64,000 nt of DNA, from positions 1 to 64,000 of the forward strand of contig NZ_VCLB01000003.1 in the NCBI RefSeq assembly GCF_005924265.1, in the 5' to 3' direction. Shown here piece after piece: positions 1 through 8,754 of this stretch. The position numbers and the translations under genes are program-made. The stretch is from Martelella lutilitoris. GTDB lineage: Bacteria > Pseudomonadota > Alphaproteobacteria > Rhizobiales > Rhizobiaceae. Numbering within the stretch: the stretch's first letter is position 1; the number at the start of each line of letters is the position of its first letter. The notes below the pieces were generated by a model. It saw nothing but the letters and a program-made list of their open reading frames with translations. It did not search any database and had not been told where the DNA came from.

Positions 1-1
1 C

Positions 2-3000
2 GGAAGCGGCTCCTGGACAACCGCCTCCAACAAATGGTCGACCATCAACGGTGAGGGCAATGCTGCCTGGGCAGGCTCCGTCGGTATCTTCGCCGGTCAA
101 AACGGCGGCCAGGTGACAGTCGGCAGCACAATGGGATTCGACAGGCTGGAATTTGCCGTGGATAACTACAGTATCGAAGGCGGGGCCGGCAACGCGCTCT
201 CGCTCTCGCCCTATTCCGCCGGAAGCGGCCAGATTGCCGTCACCAATGGCGGACAGACCGCGACGATCGCTGTCGATATCGGCAACGGCAACAATTACAG
301 CGCTTCAGGCCCAGGCGCCGTGGTCAGCACTCTGGAGAAAACCGGTGCCGGCACACTCGTCTTCACCGGCACCAAATCCTATACCGGGCTGACAACGGTG
401 TCGGAAGGGACGCTGCGCCTCGGCAATGGCGGCCAGGCCGGCGGCCTGACCGGCGGCGCCACGGTCGCTTCATCCGCCCATTTCGGCGGCGCCGGCAGCG
501 TCGGCGGCGATGTCGCCATCAATACGGGCGCGACGCTTTTCGGCGACCAGAACGGCGTTCTCGCCATTGCAGGCGATCTCGCCTTCCAGACGGGAACCAC
601 GCTCCAGGTCGGCCTCAACACCCCCTCGACCACGCCGATCTTCACCTCGAATACACTGACGCTCGGCGGAGTAGGCGCGACCACTATCAACGTCGATTCC
701 GTTGGCGCGCCCGGCGGTCCTTATGCCCTGATCAATTCAGCGACCGCGCCTTCGGCCCCGAACCCGGCCAACCAGTTTGTGCTGGGCAGCAATATCCCGA
801 CCGGCAGTTACGTGACCTATACGCCGGTCGGCCATGTCTATCTGAACCTGGCGGGCAGCGGCCCTTCCGGCCCGCAATTTGTCTATTGGGACGGCCTGAC
901 CACAAGCGGCACCGCTCCCATCTCCGGCGGGAACGGCAATTGGAACACATTTGACGCGATCAACACAAACTGGGGCGATGCCGACCCGCCGACGGCACAC
1001 GGCGACTGGAAACAGGGCGACATCGCGATCTTCACCGGCAATGCCGGCGTGGTCAACATCCAGACCCAAAACGGCGCAAACCCGGTTGAAGCCGGCGGTC
1101 TTCAATTCGCCAAACCCGGCTACGCGATTTCCGGCGACACGCTGACGCTCGTTTCCGCCAATGCCGACAATCTGGCGGAAATCGCGGTCGGCCCCGGCGC
1201 CGCGACGACGGCAACGATCAATTCTGTTCTCGACGGCACCGCCGGCATCAACAAGACCGGCGCGGGTGAACTCGTTCTTGCCGGCGACAACCTCTATTCG
1301 GGCGGAACCCGCCTGACGGGCGGCGTGCTGACGGTTTCGAAAGACGCCAATCTCGGCGCGTCCTCGGCAGGCATTGCCTTTGCAGGCGGTACGTTGAAGG
1401 CGACGACCGGCTTTTCCACCGGCCGGTCGATGACCGTCGACAAGCATGGCGGCACGATCGACGTCGAAAACGGCAGCGATACGCTGACGGCCACCGGCGT
1501 CATTTCCGATGAACCGGGCAATGGCGGCGGCGTTCTGGAAAAGACGGGCGCGGGAACCCTCGCGCTTGCCGGCAACAACACCTATTCCGGCGGCACGGCC
1601 ATCCGCGAGGGCACGGTCTCCATCGGCAAGGACCAGAATCTCGGCGCGGCGACCGGCGGCGTGCTGCTCGACGGCGGCCGGCTCTCGACCGCATCGAGCT
1701 TTTCCACGGCACGCACATTCCAGCTCACCGGCAATGGCGGCACGATCGACATTGCCGCAGGCGCCGACACACTGACCGCAACCGGCCGTTTCGTCAACGC
1801 GACCGGCCAGACCGGCAGCCTGACGAAAACCGGCAGCGGCACGCTGGTGATGACCGATGACAACACCTATACCGGCAAGACGACCGTTGAAGACGGCACG
1901 CTGCAACTGGGCAATGGCGGAGCAACCGGCTCGCTTGTCGGCGACATCGCCATCAACACGAATGCCATTGTCGATGTCATGCGCTCCGCCAATTGGGTGT
2001 TTAACGGAGAACTCTCCGGCGCCGGTCGGTTCAACCAGATGGGCACGGGCACGACCACGCTGACCGCCGACAGCTCGGCTTTCTCCGGCACGACCACGGT
2101 CTCCAATGGCGGCCTCTCGGTCTCCGGCAAGCTCGGCGGGGAGACGACCGTCACTGGCAACGGGTTGCTGAGCGGCAACGGCCTGCTTGATCGCGTCGCG
2201 GCCATTAAGGGCGGCCGCATCACGGCCGGCACGACTGACAGCATCGACACGCTGTCGATGAATACGCTGAGCTTCGCGCCGGGGTCCGGTCTTTACGCCA
2301 ATGTCGTCTCGAAAAATACCGCCGACGGCGTGGAAACCAAGGCCGACCTGCTCGATGCCAGCGGCGCTGTCACCGTTTCGGGCGGCCAGGTCACCGTCGC
2401 TGCCGAAGGCGGCTCGGTCGTTGACGGCACGACAGTCACAATCGTCTCCTCGGACGACAGCGTGACCCGGACAGATGCTGACGGGGACGGCACAGCAGGC
2501 TTCAATTCCGATGTTGCTTCAACCTCCGCCTTTGTCGGCGCGGATATCGGCTATACCGCCAACACTGTCTTCCTGACTTTGAAGGATCTGACCAATAACG
2601 GGACCACGCTGTGCATTCCCGGGCTGACCGCCAACCAGTGCAATACGGCGGGCGGCATCAATTCCCTTGGTCCCAATGATCCTCTGGTGAAGATCATCAA
2701 GGGCCTGCCCAAAGATCAACTCGGTCCGTCGCTCGACCAGCTTTCCGGCGAGGGCTACTCCTCGATCGCCTCAGCCATGGTCGATGACAGCCGCTATGTG
2801 CGCGATGCCACCAATACCCGGCTTCGCCAGACCTACCGCGATCCGCAGAAACCCGCCCCGTCCATGGCGAGCAACTATGCGGAGGTCGACGGCACGGGCC
2901 AGACGCTGGCTGAAGACGCGCCCGGCACCGGCGCCTGGATGACGGCCTATGGTTCCTGGAGCGACTACAAGGCCACAGGCGATACGGCGGAAATGAAGAA

Positions 3001-3748
3001 CAATGTCGGCGGCGTCTTCATCGGCGCGGACATCCCGGTCTTCGACACGATGCGCTTCGGTGCGGTCGCAGGTTACGGCAGCAGCAGCTATGATATCAGC
3101 GCCCGCGGCACCTCGGCGACCAGCAACGACTGGACCTTCGGCCTTTACGGCGGCGGGGACTTCGACAACTGGGGCATCAATTTCGGCACGGCTTATACCT
3201 GGCATCGGGTCTCGGCCGATCGCCGGATCGTCATTCCCGGCCTGAGCGAACAGGAAAGCGCCGACTACGGCGCCGGCACCTATCAGGTCTACGGCGATGT
3301 CGACTACATGTTCGAACTCGCCTCGAACTTCGCCGCGGGTCCCTTCGCCGATGCTGCCTATGTCAACCAGCAGACCGACGGTTTCACCGAGACGGGCGGC
3401 ATGGCGGCGCTCACCCGCGCCGGCTCGGATATGAACACCGGCTTTACCACGCTGGGCGTTCGCACCAGCTACGCGCTGGAGAGCGAAAGCTTCACCGGGC
3501 AGGTCGTGGCATCGGCTGGGTGGCGGCGCGGCTACGGCGATCTCGAAGGCGTCGGCTCGCTGGCCTTTGCCGGCGGCACGGCGTTCGAGATCACAGGCGC
3601 GCCGATCGCCAAGGATCAAGCGATCTTCAATGTCGGGCTGCAGACCTCGCTCAACGAAAGCCTGGACGTCGAGGTCAACTATATCGGCCTGTTCGCGTCC
3701 GACTATCAGAGCCAGAACGTGGTCGGACGCCTCAACCTGCGCTTCTGA
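2..3748 (+). CDS. autotransporter with PATR-type passenger repeats (5' truncated)
   Basis: Type V secretion protein that is expected to insert a beta-barrel in the outer membrane and expose its passenger at the cell surface. The frame is open from the first bases of the window, so the real start, signal peptide and first passenger modules lie upstream; an in-frame GTG at 113 is not a credible start. The passenger is rich in Gly, Thr, Ala and Asn and carries autotransporter-associated strand repeats of the form KTGAGTLVxxGxxxYxGxT near nt 332, 1247, 1535 and 1820, with a weaker copy near 2032. A WDG...NGNWN module restarts near nt 890. The last ~275 residues (nt ~2925-3745) form the barrel domain and end in RLNLRF, with the terminal Phe typical of BamA substrates. 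The passenger shows no recognisable protease or lipase catalytic motif, so adhesin or biofilm roles are only guesses. Confidence 0.92.
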   Translation, partial: GSGSWTTASNKWSTINGEGNAAWAGSVGIFAGQNGGQVTVGSTMGFDRLEFAVDNYSIEGGAGNALSLSPYSAGSGQIAVTNGGQTATIAVDIGNGNNYSASGPGAVVSTLEKTGAGTLVFTGTKSYTGLTTVSEGTLRLGNGGQAGGLTGGATVASSAHFGGAGSVGGDVAINTGATLFGDQNGVLAIAGDLAFQTGTTLQVGLNTPSTTPIFTSNTLTLGGVGATTINVDSVGAPGGPYALINSATAPSAPNPANQFVLGSNIPTGSYVTYTPVGHVYLNLAGSGPSGPQFVYWDGLTTSGTAPISGGNGNWNTFDAINTNWGDADPPTAHGDWKQGDIAIFTGNAGVVNIQTQNGANPVEAGGLQFAKPGYAISGDTLTLVSANADNLAEIAVGPGAATTATINSVLDGTAGINKTGAGELVLAGDNLYSGGTRLTGGVLTVSKDANLGASSAGIAFAGGTLKATTGFSTGRSMTVDKHGGTIDVENGSDTLTATGVISDEPGNGGGVLEKTGAGTLALAGNNTYSGGTAIREGTVSIGKDQNLGAATGGVLLDGGRLSTASSFSTARTFQLTGNGGTIDIAAGADTLTATGRFVNATGQTGSLTKTGSGTLVMTDDNTYTGKTTVEDGTLQLGNGGATGSLVGDIAINTNAIVDVMRSANWVFNGELSGAGRFNQMGTGTTTLTADSSAFSGTTTVSNGGLSVSGKLGGETTVTGNGLLSGNGLLDRVAAIKGGRITAGTTDSIDTLSMNTLSFAPGSGLYANVVSKNTADGVETKADLLDASGAVTVSGGQVTVAAEGGSVVDGTTVTIVSSDDSVTRTDADGDGTAGFNSDVASTSAFVGADIGYTANTVFLTLKDLTNNGTTLCIPGLTANQCNTAGGINSLGPNDPLVKIIKGLPKDQLGPSLDQLSGEGYSSIASAMVDDSRYVRDATNTRLRQTYRDPQKPAPSMASNYAEVDGTGQTLAEDAPGTGAWMTAYGSWSDYKATGDTAEMKNNVGGVFIGADIPVFDTMRFGAVAGYGSSSYDISARGTSATSNDWTFGLYGGGDFDNWGINFGTAYTWHRVSADRRIVIPGLSEQESADYGAGTYQVYGDVDYMFELASNFAAGPFADAAYVNQQTDGFTETGGMAALTRAGSDMNTGFTTLGVRTSYALESESFTGQVVASAGWRRGYGDLEGVGSLAFAGGTAFEITGAPIAKDQAIFNVGLQTSLNESLDVEVNYIGLFASDYQSQNVVGRLNLRF
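1247..1931 (+). repeat. three in-register ~95-residue passenger repeats
   Basis: Units starting at nt 1247, 1535 and 1820 are spaced 288 and 285 nt apart. Each begins with a KTG(A/S)G strand repeat. The first two units continue through xxKDxNLG, GGxLxxxxxFSTxR, GGTID and DTLTATG. The third keeps the strand repeat and then diverges. This is coding repeat structure inside the autotransporter passenger, consistent with growth of a beta-helix by module duplication. Confidence 0.75.
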
Positions 3749-4175
3749 TCACGCCCGGTCTCAGGGATAACCAGACAGCAAAATGCCGGGCCTTGCGCCC
3801 GGCATCAGTTTGTTGGCGAACCGTACGTCACCCTCTTTGGTCATGTTCGGTCCTGTCCCGAGCAACTAATCACGCATCACCGCGACAAGCATGCCGGACG
3901 GAAAAATGTATTTAATACAATATTTTGCGGAACCCCAACGCCGTTCGCGCGGAACGGTGGTTAGATCGTCGGGACAGGCCCGAGGATGACGTCCGAGGCG
4001 ACCGGGCATTTTCTCGATTCCGTTGCAACCAGGTTCACGCGGCATTCCGGCAAGGAGAGCAAACCGCCGGCCTTGGTCTTGTCATTGCTTGCCGCTTTGA
4101 TCTCCGAGCAGCCAGATAATGTCACCTGGAACTATCAGAGAAGTGCACCAACCTACCCGGCTCAAGTGTGATGAC
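3749..4175. other. 427-bp intergenic region without a supported gene
   Basis: This region lies between the converging autotransporter and ialB-family genes. Apart from the hairpin at 3783-3805 it holds only short overlapping reading frames without a ribosome-binding site or family resemblance. A short A/T-rich patch lies near 3905-3925. I see no RNA gene. Confidence 0.5.
3783..3805 (+). terminator. hairpin terminator after the autotransporter
   Basis: Perfect 9-bp inverted repeat ATGCCGGGC / GCCCGGCAT with a 5-nt loop, 35 nt past the stop codon and followed by a short T-containing stretch. The U-run is weak, so termination efficiency is uncertain. Confidence 0.6.
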
Positions 4176-4787
4176 TCAGTTGACCGGCGGAGCGGCCGAC
4201 ACGGCTGCGGAAAACCCCTTCATCGAAAGGGGCAGTGCGATTTGCTGACCGTTCATGATCTTGAAGGTAACCGAGGCGCTCTTTGTCTCCTTCAACTCCT
4301 TCAGTTGAGCGGCAGAAAGCTCCATATCCGCAGCGCAGACCTGACCACAGGTCACATAGGTCATCTTCAGTTCCTTGCCTGCGTCGGTAGAGCCGACAGC
4401 GCCACCTTTCACAGGTTGCCCGGCCGGTTCGCCGCCAACGGTGAAACTCACGCCGGCGCGCAGATCGACGTTTGAGGGCGTCTGCACCACAAGACGCGGT
4501 GCATCGACGCCTGGCAGCGACCCCACGGCAACCGTCAGGATGCGCTGAACCTGCCCACCATCCTGCTGCTGTACGTTCAGCGTCTGCGTTGCCTCGCAAA
4601 CGCGCTGTGGCGGGCCGGGCTCTTTCTCATCGGCCTTCTGAATCTGCACAAGCATGCAGTGCTGCGACCAGTCACCGTAGGAAACGGTCGTATCGGAGGC
4701 CGCGACCGGCTCTGATTGCTGGGCTGAGGCAGCGGTGGTGATCAATAAGGCACCCGCGAGGGCGACAAAACCTGTGATCGTTTTCAT
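4176..4787 (-). CDS. invasion-associated locus B (IalB) family periplasmic protein
   Basis: A 203-residue exported protein. The start at 4787 is preferred over 4814 because AAGGGGA lies 6 nt upstream and translation then begins directly with the signal peptide MKTITGFVALAGALLITTAASA. The mature part has the IalB pattern: SYGDWSQHC near the start, a CEATQTL segment with the second Cys of a pair, and a TYVTCGQVCAADMEL block with two more Cys that probably form disulfides. IalB-family proteins are common in Rhizobiales and Bartonella; the Bartonella member is linked to host-cell entry, but most homologues have no proven role. It lies 69 bp downstream of the sapC-like gene on the same strand and could be co-transcribed with it. 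Confidence 0.85.
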   Translation of the reverse strand: MKTITGFVALAGALLITTAASAQQSEPVAASDTTVSYGDWSQHCMLVQIQKADEKEPGPPQRVCEATQTLNVQQQDGGQVQRILTVAVGSLPGVDAPRLVVQTPSNVDLRAGVSFTVGGEPAGQPVKGGAVGSTDAGKELKMTYVTCGQVCAADMELSAAQLKELKETKSASVTFKIMNGQQIALPLSMKGFSAAVSAAPPVN

Positions 4788-4856
4788 ATATTTCCCCTTG
4801 ATTTCCCGGTTCATTCATATTCGATGATGATGAGGGTCGACCCCCGCTCCATTCGG

Positions 4857-5615
4857 TCAGGCCGCCTTGGCAGGCGCGGCCTTTTCATTGAGGTCGAGAA
4901 GCGTCTGCCAGTTCTGTGTCGAAGCCAGATGAAGCACGACTGCGTCGTTGAAACCTCTCTTGTGCCAATCGATCAGCACATCCTGCGGCAAGTCGCGGAA
5001 CCGCTCTTCATCGACCACTAGCAGCCCATCGAGGCGGTAATGGCTTTTGTCGGCGAAGGACATGTTGACCTGTTTGTCGACCAGAAGGTTCTGTTCCGCC
5101 AGCGCCTTCGCGAAGTCATTGCCGCGCAGGCTGGATTGATGAAAGCTGTTGCAGAATTCCATCATCGGGGCCGTCGCCTCGCCGGCCTTGCCGTCTTCGG
5201 CAAAAAGGGCCGCACCGTCCTCGGCTTCGCTGGCCGACTTGATGCGGTCGCAACTCCCGTCAAAGCCGAGAACCGTTTGGCTCTTGTCCTCCGACTGGAT
5301 CAGAATAAACGGGTAGCGGCGCACATAGGCGGGGATATAGGTCCCCTCACGCCATTTGCCGTCCGAGTCCACGAAAAGGTTCTGTCCCTCCTTCAGTCCG
5401 GTGACCGCAACTGCCGTCGGCAAAGAATCACCTTTGACGAACACGATCGGATAATGACGCGAAGCCGGAACGAATTCGACCGGCGACAGCGGTACCGCAT
5501 TGGTCTTCGCCGCAAAGGAGAAGTCCTGTTTGCGTTCGAGAACAAGATCCTTGTGATCCTCGAAACGCAGAACCTGCGGCGTGCTATAAAAGAGCGGGAG
5601 TCCATTGTTCTTCAT
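4857..5615 (-). CDS. SapC family protein
   Basis: A 252-residue protein of the SapC family, named after a Campylobacter S-layer-associated gene. Typical features are visible: an early VPLSPVEFVPASRHYPIVF block, an AYVRRYPF motif and a C-terminal LHLASTQNWQTLLDL stretch. There is no signal peptide or membrane segment, so it is probably cytoplasmic; the biochemical role of the family is not established. The start at 5615 is chosen because AGGAGG lies just upstream; an in-frame ATG at 5651 has no comparable site. The gene has a candidate promoter with a perfect TATAAT box and a 7-bp inverted repeat in its leader. It precedes the IalB-family gene on the same strand. Confidence 0.82.
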   Translation of the reverse strand: MKNNGLPLFYSTPQVLRFEDHKDLVLERKQDFSFAAKTNAVPLSPVEFVPASRHYPIVFVKGDSLPTAVAVTGLKEGQNLFVDSDGKWREGTYIPAYVRRYPFILIQSEDKSQTVLGFDGSCDRIKSASEAEDGAALFAEDGKAGEATAPMMEFCNSFHQSSLRGNDFAKALAEQNLLVDKQVNMSFADKSHYRLDGLLVVDEERFRDLPQDVLIDWHKRGFNDAVVLHLASTQNWQTLLDLNEKAAPAKAA

Positions 5616-5653
5616 TGTCACCCTTCCTCCTGGGCTGAGCTTGCTGGTCATGC

Positions 5654-5705
5654 GGTTGCAGGATGCAACCTATACGGTATTATACTCAGCCTACAAGCAA
5701 AACAA
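5654..5705 (-). promoter_or_regulatory. candidate promoter and leader hairpin of the sapC-like gene
   Basis: On the minus strand a TATAAT hexamer (5684-5679) lies 15 bp from TTGTTT (5705-5700), a shorter spacer than usual. Immediately downstream is a perfect inverted repeat GGTTGCA / TGCAACC (5654-5660 and 5664-5670, 3-nt loop), near the expected transcript start. It could act as an operator or an mRNA hairpin. Confidence 0.45.
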
Positions 5706-6060
5706 TCCTACATGTAGTAAAGATTTACCCGCTTTTTTTCTCACGGGTTGATGCATGGGACTCACTGTTGTGCGACCAAGACCGACAATCGGCGCACTGA
5801 CCATGAACTCCTTTTCAGAGGAAAATCAGGCAGGAGGGGTACCTTTTCGCGGAGAAATGTCGGCTTCTCCCAGCATAATGCTTTGTCTCGCTCCACCACT
5901 GCGGCCTCAATAGGCATTAACACCCAGTCATGGGCTGCGAGACATCCGAGTCCTACTTGTCCAGCCAGGTATTACTTTGACGAAAGATCGCGGACCTTGT
6001 CTGGAACACCGAGGCAGGAAGCCCGCAGGTACCGGCGTTTCCTGTACCGCCCGGAGAGCC
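5706..6060. other. intergenic stretch without a supported gene
   Basis: The gap between the sapC-like promoter and the end of the iac-associated operon holds a 10-bp palindrome CTACATGTAG at 5708-5717 and a short T-rich run near 5733. Small open frames across 5748-6119 lack ribosome-binding sites and resemble no family. A weak inverted pair GGTAC/GTACC near 6029-6049 might end the operon coming from the right. Confidence 0.4.
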
Positions 6061-7077
6061 TTACGACTTCGCCAGTACGGGATCCCGCCTCAGGCCCGCG
6101 CGGTCGACGGCCTGGATGAAGGCTTTCAGCCGGTCCTTGCGGTAGGCGTCGACATCCATCTCGCCATAGTCGTAGAAGCCCTGGCCGGTTTTCATACCGA
6201 TCCGGCCTTCTTCCATGTTGCGCTGAACGATCTCCGGCGCTTCGAAACGGTCGGTTTCAAGCGCGCCCTGCAGGTAGCGGCTGGCGTAATAGAGGATGTC
6301 GCCGCCGCCCCAGTCGACGAATTCCAGGAGGCCGAGCACGGCAAAGCGCAGGCCGAAGCCGTAAAGCACGGCCTTGTCCACATCCTCCGCGCTGGCGACG
6401 CCCTCTTCCACCAGTCGCGCCGCCTCATTCATCGCCAGCGCCTGAATGCGCGGCACGATATAGCCGGGCGAGGCACTGCAGACGACGGGCACCTTGCCGA
6501 TGTCTTCGAGAAAGCGCTTCAGCGTTTGCGTCGTCTCCGGTGCCGTTTCACCGGCAGGCGAGAGCTCGACCAGCGGCACGAGAAAGGCGGGGTTCAGCCA
6601 GTGCGCGTTCAGGAAACGGGCCTTATTCTCGGTCAGCGCGACGAGGTCGGATGACAGCATGGTCGACGTGGTCGAGGCGAGGATCGCTTCCTCGCCGGCG
6701 AAGCGGTCAAACAGCGCGAAGGCCTGTTCCTTGGCCGCGCGCACTTCCGGCACGGCCTCGAACACGATCGAAGCCTCGCAAAGGGCTGCGCCGGCATCCT
6801 CATGCGCCACCACGCTGATGCGCGCCATGATGGCGGGCACGGCGGTCTTGTCAAAGGCGCCAAGCTCGGCCATCAGCGTCAGGTCGCGCTCGATCTCGGC
6901 AATGGCGCCTTCTTCGAGTTCCGCGAAGGCCTCGCCGGAGCGCGTCTTGGCATCGATCAGGCGCACATGGTGGCCGTGATAGGCGACGCACTGGGCAATG
7001 CCTCGGCCCATCCGCCCTGCCCCGATGGAGGCCAATGTCATGGCTTGGGTCATGGCTTGGGTCATGGGCTTCGTCAT
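6061..7077 (-). CDS. 3-hydroxyacyl-CoA dehydrogenase family protein
   Basis: A 338-residue NAD-dependent dehydrogenase of the 3-hydroxyacyl-CoA / 3-hydroxyacid family. The N-terminal Rossmann motif IGAGRMGRGIA (around residue 19) is clear, followed by FEAVPE, the STTSTM segment and the HWLNPAFLVPLVEL region that corresponds to the catalytic His area. The C-terminal helical domain includes KTGQGFYDY. Length matches single-domain members such as 3-hydroxybutyryl-CoA dehydrogenase or L-gulonate dehydrogenase (lambda-crystallin type); the substrate cannot be read from sequence. Its ATG at 7077 overlaps the TGA of the upstream gene by one base, indicating translational coupling. The N-terminus carries a 12-bp tandem repeat giving several in-frame ATGs (7065, 7053, 7041). 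It is the last gene of the putative iac operon. Confidence 0.85.
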   Translation of the reverse strand: MTKPMTQAMTQAMTLASIGAGRMGRGIAQCVAYHGHHVRLIDAKTRSGEAFAELEEGAIAEIERDLTLMAELGAFDKTAVPAIMARISVVAHEDAGAALCEASIVFEAVPEVRAAKEQAFALFDRFAGEEAILASTTSTMLSSDLVALTENKARFLNAHWLNPAFLVPLVELSPAGETAPETTQTLKRFLEDIGKVPVVCSASPGYIVPRIQALAMNEAARLVEEGVASAEDVDKAVLYGFGLRFAVLGLLEFVDWGGGDILYYASRYLQGALETDRFEAPEIVQRNMEEGRIGMKTGQGFYDYGEMDVDAYRKDRLKAFIQAVDRAGLRRDPVLAKS

Positions 7078-8153
7078 CAAATCCCGTCCTTCAGCATGGT
7101 CTGCACATCGCCCACGGTCATGCCCGCAAGGCCGAGCCGTTCAATTGTTCGGCCATCGGCGCGGAAATCGTCGCCGGCAACCGCGCCGGCAACCGATAAC
7201 AGCCCGGCCGCGACCGGGCACGGCACGCCCGCCCATTCGCCGACGGAAACCAGAAAGGCAAGACCGAGCCCGGTATCTTCGCGCATATAGCGATGAGACT
7301 TAAGATCGAGGTGCTCATGCCAGTCGCCCGAGCCCACCAGCTTGTCATGGGCGAGATTGCCATACATCCAGTCGCTGGTCTCGTAGTGATCGGCAAGCGG
7401 AAAATGCGGCGCGCCGTAGCCGAGCGCCTCGCGGATCGCGATCCGCTCATTGTCGAGCGCGGTATGAACGCGGCGGATCGACGGCTGCGTACCCTCATTG
7501 TGGATGTCCCACTGATCGAAATGCTCGATCGGTCCGGCATTCATCAGGATCAGTGGCGGATGGATGATCGGCCCGGCATTCATCAGCGCGCCGGACAGCG
7601 CATCCTCGGACTTCTCGATGGCCCCGGGAAAGGCCGCGCCGATGACGGCGAGCGCACTCTCGGTGTTGCGCGCAGGGAAAACCCCGGTCGGCAGGCGCGA
7701 GGCGCGGGTGGTGATGCGCACTTCGGTTTCGCTCTGCTTGCGGGTCAGCCAGGGCAGCGTCCCGGTTTCGGCGATGGAGAAATCAGCGGTGCAGCCAGCA
7801 TCACGCATGATCTTCGCCATGATATAGGAGCCGAACGTGCCCGGCGGCAGATAGATCACCTGCCCGTCGCGCATGTGCGGGGCAAGCCTTGCCGCCAGAT
7901 CCTCCTGGGCGTTGGCGGGCGTCGGCGAAACGATCAGCTCGGCGCCGTCGAGCGCGGCTTCCAGATCATCGGTCGGCGCAATCGCAACCGGGCGCGTGCC
8001 GTTGAAGTCGGTGACCGTAATGCCGCCGGCCTCGGTGATTTCGGCAAAGCGCGCGCGGTCGCGCCGCCACCAGCGCACATCATGCCCCGCCTCGACAAAA
8101 TCGGCCACCGCGGCATATGAACCATTGCCGCCGCCCAGAACCGTGATCTTCAT
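7077..8153 (-). CDS. NAD/NADP octopine/nopaline dehydrogenase family protein
   Basis: A 358-residue two-domain dehydrogenase. It opens with the nucleotide-binding motif VLGGGNGSYAAVADF (residues 4-18). Further on are SPTPANAQEDLA, IAETGTLPW, and the His-rich NAGPIIHPPLILMNAG and EGYGAPHFPLADHY-like segments typical of the C-terminal domain of opine dehydrogenases. Members reductively condense amino acids with keto acids or catalyse the reverse oxidation. It is followed by the 3-hydroxyacyl-CoA dehydrogenase gene with a one-base overlap and lies 85 bp after iacG on the same strand, so co-transcription with the auxin genes is plausible. No iac locus I know of requires this enzyme; its substrate is unknown. 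Chromosomal opine-dehydrogenase-like genes are widespread, so a T-DNA origin is not implied. Confidence 0.82.
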   Translation of the reverse strand: MKITVLGGGNGSYAAVADFVEAGHDVRWWRRDRARFAEITEAGGITVTDFNGTRPVAIAPTDDLEAALDGAELIVSPTPANAQEDLAARLAPHMRDGQVIYLPPGTFGSYIMAKIMRDAGCTADFSIAETGTLPWLTRKQSETEVRITTRASRLPTGVFPARNTESALAVIGAAFPGAIEKSEDALSGALMNAGPIIHPPLILMNAGPIEHFDQWDIHNEGTQPSIRRVHTALDNERIAIREALGYGAPHFPLADHYETSDWMYGNLAHDKLVGSGDWHEHLDLKSHRYMREDTGLGLAFLVSVGEWAGVPCPVAAGLLSVAGAVAGDDFRADGRTIERLGLAGMTVGDVQTMLKDGI

Positions 8154-8238
8154 TTCGCATTGTTCCCTTGTTTTTGTTCAATAAAGTGGTTGGCTCCCGA
8201 TTTTTCCGGCGGGAACGCGATGCCTGCCGAAAGGCGAC

Positions 8239-8739
8239 CTAAACCTTCTCCGGCATGCGCGCCGTCAGCGGATGGAAGCGCCGGTCGAACCAGACAAGCG
8301 CCTCTGCCGGCTCTGCGCCCAGCCGGGTTGCCTCGACCTGGGCGTAAAAGACCGAATGGGTGCCGATCACCTTGCGCTCCACGATCTTGCAGTCAAAGGC
8401 GACCACGGCGCTTTCCAGCACCGGCGCGCCGGTCGCAAGCCGGATCCAGCTGTCGACGGCAAAACGGTCCTCGCTGCCCCGACTGGCAAAGGCGGTGGCC
8501 AGCGCCTCGTGGCGGCCGGCCAGAACATTGACGCAGAGCTTGCCATTGGCGTTGAACCGGTCATGCGAGCGGTTCTGCCGGTTGACGCAGACCAGAAGCG
8601 TCGGTGGCTGATCGGTGATCGAGCAGACGGCAGACGCCGTCATGCCGTGGCGGCCTTCCGGCCCGTCGGTCGTGACCAGATTGACCGCGGCCCCAAGCCG
8701 GCTCATGCCCTCGCGGAAAATCATCGCGGTGTCGTTCAT
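8239..8739 (-). CDS. iacG: flavin reductase, probable IacG
   Basis: A 166-residue flavin:NAD(P)H reductase of the HpaC/RutF-type family. It would supply reduced FMN or FAD to a two-component monooxygenase, most simply the IacA homologue in the same operon. Visible family features are FREGMSRLGAAVNLVTT at the N-terminus, GMTASAVCSITDQPPTLLVCVN and the FDCKI...GTHSVFYAQVEA C-terminal block. The ATG at 8739 is chosen because AAGGAG lies 7-8 nt upstream; a GTG at 8754 is also in frame. It follows the reductase gene by 15 bp. The position at the end of the H-A-C-D-E-F-G series matches iacG of auxin-degrading pseudomonads. Confidence 0.85.
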   Translation of the reverse strand: MNDTAMIFREGMSRLGAAVNLVTTDGPEGRHGMTASAVCSITDQPPTLLVCVNRQNRSHDRFNANGKLCVNVLAGRHEALATAFASRGSEDRFAVDSWIRLATGAPVLESAVVAFDCKIVERKVIGTHSVFYAQVEATRLGAEPAEALVWFDRRFHPLTARMPEKV

Positions 8740-8754
8740 GGTGGTCTCCTTCAC

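Noticed and set aside
737-1906. 389-codon open frame antisense to the autotransporter
   Set aside because: High-GC shadow of a well-supported coding frame; no ribosome-binding site or recognisable domain.
3925-4171. Small open frames in the autotransporter/ialB gap
   Set aside because: Short, overlapping, without start signals or family resemblance.
5748-6654. Plus-strand frames over the gap and the hydroxyacyl-CoA dehydrogenase gene
   Set aside because: Mostly antisense shadow of a motif-bearing gene; the intergenic part has no start signal.
7077-8153. Octopine dehydrogenase as a sign of T-DNA or Ti plasmid sequence
   Set aside because: The family is common in bacterial chromosomes and no border repeats, vir genes or opine-catabolism genes are seen.
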